Below are positions 61,401-64,000 of a stretch of DNA of 64,000 nucleotides, one piece after another. Under the pieces are notes generated by a model, which was given only the letters and a program-made list of their open reading frames with translations, searched no databases and had not been told where the DNA came from. Source of the DNA: Bacteroidota bacterium (GTDB lineage: Bacteria; Bacteroidota; Bacteroidia; Bacteroidales; GCA-2711565); contig JAHIVC010000010.1 in the NCBI GenBank assembly GCA_018816945.1, forward strand, positions 1 to 64,000. The letters run 5' to 3'. Made by a program: the position numbers and the translations under genes. Each line of letters begins with the position of its first letter. Position 1 is the stretch's first letter.

Positions 61401-61812
61401 ATCTATAACCAACGAATTAATGACCAGGGTTCAATATGTGAAGCAAGCAGTTAACAATATGCCAAATGTTCCTTATGAATTGATGTCCAAAGCATCGGTT
61501 TTAGAAAAAGAACTGAATGATATAATATGGAAATTTAATGGTCAGCAAGCGAAAGCCAGTCAGGAAGAAAACTGGCCTGCACCTCCTTCAATAAATGAAT
61601 ATTTAGGTGTAGCAGCTTATGGTACATTCAGATCGACTACCGGTCCTACGCAAACCATGAAAGAACAAATGCAACTTGCAAAAGAAGCTTTGAAACCTGT
61701 TTACGACAGAATTAAAGTGATATTGGAAGTTGATATCTTAAAACTCGAAGCTGAGTTAGACAAATATGGTGTTCCATTTACACCGGGTCGCTTGCCTGCT
61801 TGGGTGAAATAA
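58480..61812 (+). CDS. Secreted VPS10/sortilin-like beta-propeller protein
   Basis: The 1110-residue protein has a signal peptide (residues 10-30, ending MMAQ). Between about 50 and 760 it has many Asp-box (BNR) repeats, such as YKSLDGGKSWKNM, YKTTDGGQTWKKV, YKSTDGGETWRKL, FRSTNRGESWSKM and QKSTDKGRTWKSI. These mark two seven-bladed-type propellers of the sortilin/xyloglucanase fold. The C-terminal 350 residues include a Gly-rich loop (GGDGRSRFGGGGGA) and a helical end. No typical T9SS C-terminal sorting domain is visible (end GRLPAWVK). Relatives are annotated as glycosyl hydrolases, but no catalytic aspartate is proven here. It follows the FAD gene by 24 bp. Confidence 0.88.
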   Translation: MKKSNFINFKAIPMIFIMIGLLLSGPMMAQKKKGETPPASKDEIKSSTVSGLKFRSIGPAFTSGRISDFAVNPANHSEYYVAVSSGHVWKTENNGTTFTPVFDSERSYSIGVVVMDPNNSNVIWVGTGENNHQRALGYGDGVYKSLDGGKSWKNMGLKDSRQIGGIVINPKNSDIVFVAAEGSVWGPGGDRGLYKTTDGGQTWKKVIDVSVNTGINNVIMDPRDPNTLYASSEQRRRHVHTKVGGGPETAIYKSTDGGETWRKLTSGLPRGDMGGMGLAISPVNPDVIYAIIEAEGESGGFFRSTNRGESWSKMSAYHSSGQYYNEIFCDPVDVDKVYSVETRTKVTLDGGKTWTTVSNNGGRHVDDHAIWIDPNDTKHYMIGGDGGIYETFDDAATWIFKSNLPVTQFYRVATDNTYPFYWVFGGTQDNNSFGGPTQNTSRQGVTQDEWVVTQGGDGFWQAIEPGNPDIVYSESQYGNIGRFDKKSGESISVRPAPKKGEDTYKWNWNAPFFISHHSPTRLYMTANKVFRSDDRGNTWKVISDDITSKTDRNTWPVMDQYWSIDAVAKDLSTSLFGMGVSLAESKVQENLIYVGTDDGVISVSEQDGKEWFQVKSFPGVPEYTYVSDIMPSKFDANIVFATFDNILRDDFKPYVQKSTDKGRTWKSIAGNLPENETVHSIEQDFVNPDLLFVGTEFSCYFTINGGESWTKLASGLPSISVRDIAIQERENDLVLATFGRGFYILDDYSPLRELNPELLKKNAHVFPIKDALMYLQTSNKNVGQGSNVYVAPNPSYGATFTYYLKDVPQTLKQKRADEEKKLFKDKKPIPTPTMDDLRAEEHQIAPYLVFTVRDAKGNIVRTINQRPGKGINRINWDLRYASPGAIRLTGNKFTPVAGGDGRSRFGGGGGALVMPAVYTVSLDMIFDGKTTSLVNPVSFNTKRLNNVTISGDPAELLAFQNEVAQLSNLANGTQSITNELMTRVQYVKQAVNNMPNVPYELMSKASVLEKELNDIIWKFNGQQAKASQEENWPAPPSINEYLGVAAYGTFRSTTGPTQTMKEQMQLAKEALKPVYDRIKVILEVDILKLEAELDKYGVPFTPGRLPAWVK

Positions 61813-61833
61813 TAATTGTTCAGTAACAATTTT

Positions 61834-61868
61834 AAAGAGATGGTTCCGGTTGGGATCATCTCTTTTTT
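61834..61868 (+). terminator. Terminator after the propeller gene
   Basis: AAAGAGATG (61834-61842) pairs with CATCTCTTT (61857-61865); inner pairs extend the stem to 14 bp with a GGTT loop. A run of T residues follows. It lies 22 bp past the stop. Confidence 0.88.
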
Positions 61869-62079
61869 ATCGAACAAAATATACAATTAACTTAAGGGAA
61901 AAAAAGACGTACAATGATGTTTCTAATTATTACAGTGGTTAACGTTAGTTTGTTTATTATTAGGGCATTAACAATTATCTTTATTATATTCTTATGATAA
62001 CTTGAATCTGATAAAAGTTTGATTATATTTGTATAATTGCGTATGGTTAGTTTGTCAAAACAGAGAAATATCATACAAC

Positions 62080-62844
62080 ATGAAAAGGCATTTTTTAATT
62101 TTCAACTTGGTCTTTTTTATAATTCTTAATCTGTTATTCATTCAGAGTATTCATGGTCAAACTGCTTTGAAGATTACTAAAACAGATGATTCCAGATCGA
62201 TAGTATTTTGTTATGTTGAACTTTACGGAAGGATTATTGATCTTAATAAAAAAAAGGAGAAAGGATACTGCATTGTTAATGTTATGGATAAAAATGGGGT
62301 CAAAAAATATTTCGTTGGTCAGGATAGTTCATATGTTTTACGAGAAGATTTTGTGGAAATTTTGGGAGCATTTTTTGAGTATACAACTCCTAAATCAGGT
62401 GCAGATGAAAATGTTAAAATGCAAATAATTGGGCACAATGATGGATACATTATTGCATTTACAAATGTTCCTGCCGGATTTTTTAAAATTACCAAATTAC
62501 AAACACGGAAAGAGGAAACATTTTTTACTAATCCAGTAGAATGTAAAAGCTGTTTGAATACAAATATTTCTTCAATAGTGCCATCTGGAACAGTTCATTT
62601 TATAGGATCATTTCGAATTAATTTTGGCTTTAATTATTGTTATTATCACGAATTTCAGAAAATCGGGAAAGTCATTGTTCAGGATTTTATTAGGAATCCT
62701 AAAAACAATGCATATATTCAAGATCAAAGTCTAGATGAATGTATTCAATTGGAATCTACTTCGAAGATAGAATTGATGAAAATTATGATGAAGAAGGCAG
62801 GAGGAGATTGGGGCATAATGTTGGCTAAATCTCTTGAGGAATAA
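62080..62844 (+). CDS. Unknown secreted protein
   Basis: The 254-residue protein has a clear signal peptide (KRHFLIFNLVFFIILNLLF, cleavage near IHGQ). The remainder is strand-rich with two cysteines in ECKSCLN and a helical end. I recognise no family. I chose ATG 62080 since the longer frame would place 17 residues before the signal. It stands between a terminator and the convergent ksgA. Confidence 0.7.
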   Translation: MKRHFLIFNLVFFIILNLLFIQSIHGQTALKITKTDDSRSIVFCYVELYGRIIDLNKKKEKGYCIVNVMDKNGVKKYFVGQDSSYVLREDFVEILGAFFEYTTPKSGADENVKMQIIGHNDGYIIAFTNVPAGFFKITKLQTRKEETFFTNPVECKSCLNTNISSIVPSGTVHFIGSFRINFGFNYCYYHEFQKIGKVIVQDFIRNPKNNAYIQDQSLDECIQLESTSKIELMKIMMKKAGGDWGIMLAKSLEE

Positions 62845-62965
62845 TGTGTGTAAACAAGTAAAATAAAACTCACTTTTTAATCTGAAAGCTTTAATTTTTT
62901 GACTAGTCATTTTTTGCAAGTTAGTTCATAATCTTAGAGATTATTTATCAAAAACCTTCATTATT

Positions 62966-63742
62966 TTATTCAGATAAATGATAGCCTGTTGCTTTGGTAA
63001 GAATCACAAATTCGGCAACTGAGAGCTGCTCAGCACGCTTTGTAAGTAAGTGGGCGATTTCCTCTGTCATATCAAATGAAAAGGTGCTAAGGGCATTCCT
63101 TAACGTTTTGCGCCGCTGATTAAAGGCTGTTTTTACAATGGCTTTAAAATCACTGTCACTGCATTCCAATGAGCTTACTTCATTTCTTTTTAAACGGATA
63201 ATTGCCGATTTTACTTTAGGTGGTGGAAAAAAGACGCCCTCTTTAACTGTAAATAAATATTCGATGGTATAATAAGCTTGAAGCAATACACTTAAAATAC
63301 CATAAGTTTTACTTCCCGGAGGAGCTGCAATCCGCTCTGCCACTTCTTTTTGAACCATCCCAACCACTTCGTGAACCTGGTTTTTATTATCGAGTGTTTT
63401 GAAAAATATCTGAGAAGAAATGTTGTAAGGGAAATTGCCTACGATGCAAAATTTTTCCTCCCCAAAAAGTGCTTTTAAATCATATTTTAAAAAATCGGCA
63501 AGAATCAGATTGGGCGTAATTTCAGGAAATTTTATGTTTAGATATTCAACCGATTCTCTGTCGGTTTCAATATAGCGCATATTGAGTTTTTTATTCTGAA
63601 GAAAATACTGGCTCAGAACTCCTTTTCCCGGGCCAATTTCAACAACGTTCACAGCGTCGTCGCTGATACTGCTTACAATTTTTTGAGCAATATGCAAATC
63701 TGTTAAAAAATGCTGACCGAGTGATTTTTTGGGTCGTACCAT
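62966..63742 (-). CDS. rsmA: 16S rRNA dimethyladenosine transferase
   Basis: RsmA (KsgA) dimethylates two adjacent adenines in the 3' terminal stem-loop of 16S rRNA during subunit maturation. The 258-residue enzyme has the start KKSLGQHFLTDLHIAQKIV, the SAM loop VEIGPGKGVLSQYFL, the catalytic IVGNFPYNISSQIF and the C-terminal AFNQRRKTLRNALS. Length is normal. It starts one base before the end of serS, so it is read from the same transcript. Loss of this gene gives kasugamycin resistance in other bacteria. Confidence 0.95.
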   Translation of the reverse strand: MVRPKKSLGQHFLTDLHIAQKIVSSISDDAVNVVEIGPGKGVLSQYFLQNKKLNMRYIETDRESVEYLNIKFPEITPNLILADFLKYDLKALFGEEKFCIVGNFPYNISSQIFFKTLDNKNQVHEVVGMVQKEVAERIAAPPGSKTYGILSVLLQAYYTIEYLFTVKEGVFFPPPKVKSAIIRLKRNEVSSLECSDSDFKAIVKTAFNQRRKTLRNALSTFSFDMTEEIAHLLTKRAEQLSVAEFVILTKATGYHLSE

Positions 63743-63743
63743 T

Positions 63744-64000
63744 TTAACTGATTAAATCAAATCCGGTGTAAGATTGTAATGCTTTTGGGATTTTAATTCC
63801 TTCCTGCGTTTGGTTGTTTTCGAGTAAAGCAGCAACAATACGGGGCAATGCCAAAGCACTTCCGTTTAAAGTATGAGCCAGATTTATTTTGCCGTCTTTG
63901 TCTTTAAACCTTAATTTCAAGCGATTGGCCTGAAAACTTCCAAAGTTTGAAACCGAACTTACTTCCAGCCACATTTTTTGTGCGGCCGAAAAAACCTCGA
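63744..64000 (-). CDS. serS: Seryl-tRNA synthetase, C-terminal end (cut by window edge)
   Basis: The frame continues open to the window end, so only the last 85 residues are seen. They carry class II motif 2/3 pieces of SerRS: EVFSAAQKMWLEVSSVSNFG, FQANRLKLRFKD and the motif 3 block HTLNGSALALPRIVAALLEN. GIKIPKALQSYTGFDLIS is the usual end. The enzyme charges tRNA-Ser with serine. Confidence 0.93.
   Translation of the reverse strand, partial: EVFSAAQKMWLEVSSVSNFGSFQANRLKLRFKDKDGKINLAHTLNGSALALPRIVAALLENNQTQEGIKIPKALQSYTGFDLIS

Overview
The window looks like a chromosomal segment of a Bacteroidota bacterium, probably class Bacteroidia; the order cannot be fixed from the sequence alone. The reasons are: a full-length SprA/Sov-type outer-membrane translocon of the type IX secretion system (T9SS); the order ruvA-sprA-gcvH-vanZ-tonB that I know from this phylum; several TAnnTTTG boxes typical of Bacteroidota -7 promoter elements; start codons that mostly lack a Shine-Dalgarno sequence; and many secreted beta-barrel, TPR and lipoprotein genes. 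Base composition is AT-rich. Almost all of the sequence is ordinary chromosomal gene content. I see no prophage, insertion sequence, CRISPR array, rRNA or convincing tRNA.

Layout. 1-2.7 kb: the end of a cell-surface operon (unknown protein, outer-membrane barrel with a helical-repeat front, periplasmic TPR protein). 2.9-3.7 kb: a lone lipoprotein, followed by 550 bp of hairpins and short repeats. 4.3-15.1 kb, minus strand: a C4-acid group (fumC, class I fumarase, malate dehydrogenase, malic enzyme). Between its members lie a four-helix-bundle protein, two unrelated ArsC-type reductases, prfB with its programmed frameshift, recX and a sirtuin. 15.3-25.0 kb, plus strand: ruvA, sprA, gcvH, a VanZ-like protein and tonB. 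25.1-28.0 kb, minus strand: uvrC and thiL. 28.1-35.8 kb, plus strand: sufBCDSE, a DUF59/SufT-like gene and dxs, an iron-sulfur assembly operon leading into the isoprenoid pathway, whose last two enzymes (IspG, IspH) are Fe-S proteins. 35.9-42.8 kb, minus strand: TauE/SafE transporter, NhaC-type antiporter with a secreted N-terminal domain, dCMP deaminase next to a P-loop kinase-like gene, the Memo/radical-SAM pair and a LOG protein. 42.8-46.3 kb, plus strand: manA, nhaA and a secreted DUF4350-like protein. 46.3-47.9 kb, minus strand: an FtsX-type permease and rbfA. 47.9-54.6 kb, plus strand: an MsbA-like ABC exporter, an M20 amidohydrolase, a small barrel protein, mtnA and a YgiQ radical-SAM protein. 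54.6-57.2 kb: a repeat-rich, AT-rich stretch with two unknown lipoproteins. 57.2-62.8 kb: an FAD oxidoreductase, a 1110-residue beta-propeller exoprotein and an unknown secreted protein. 62.9-64 kb, minus strand: ksgA and the 3' end of serS.

The least expected signals are between genes. One is a family of near-perfect palindromes (GGGGTG..CACCCC), with covarying arms, sitting at the 3' ends of fumC, the class I fumarase and ygiQ. Another is a ghost copy of the ygiQ 3' end just after the live gene, differing mostly at third codon positions, as if an incoming allele had displaced the resident one. There is also a 22-bp-period array near 4.0 kb whose 8-bp core flips orientation halfway, and a 57-bp direct repeat upstream of the kinase/deaminase pair. 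That pair has the same domain order as the antiphage deaminase AvcD, which makes it the best candidate here for an overlooked system, although a housekeeping dCMP role is more likely.
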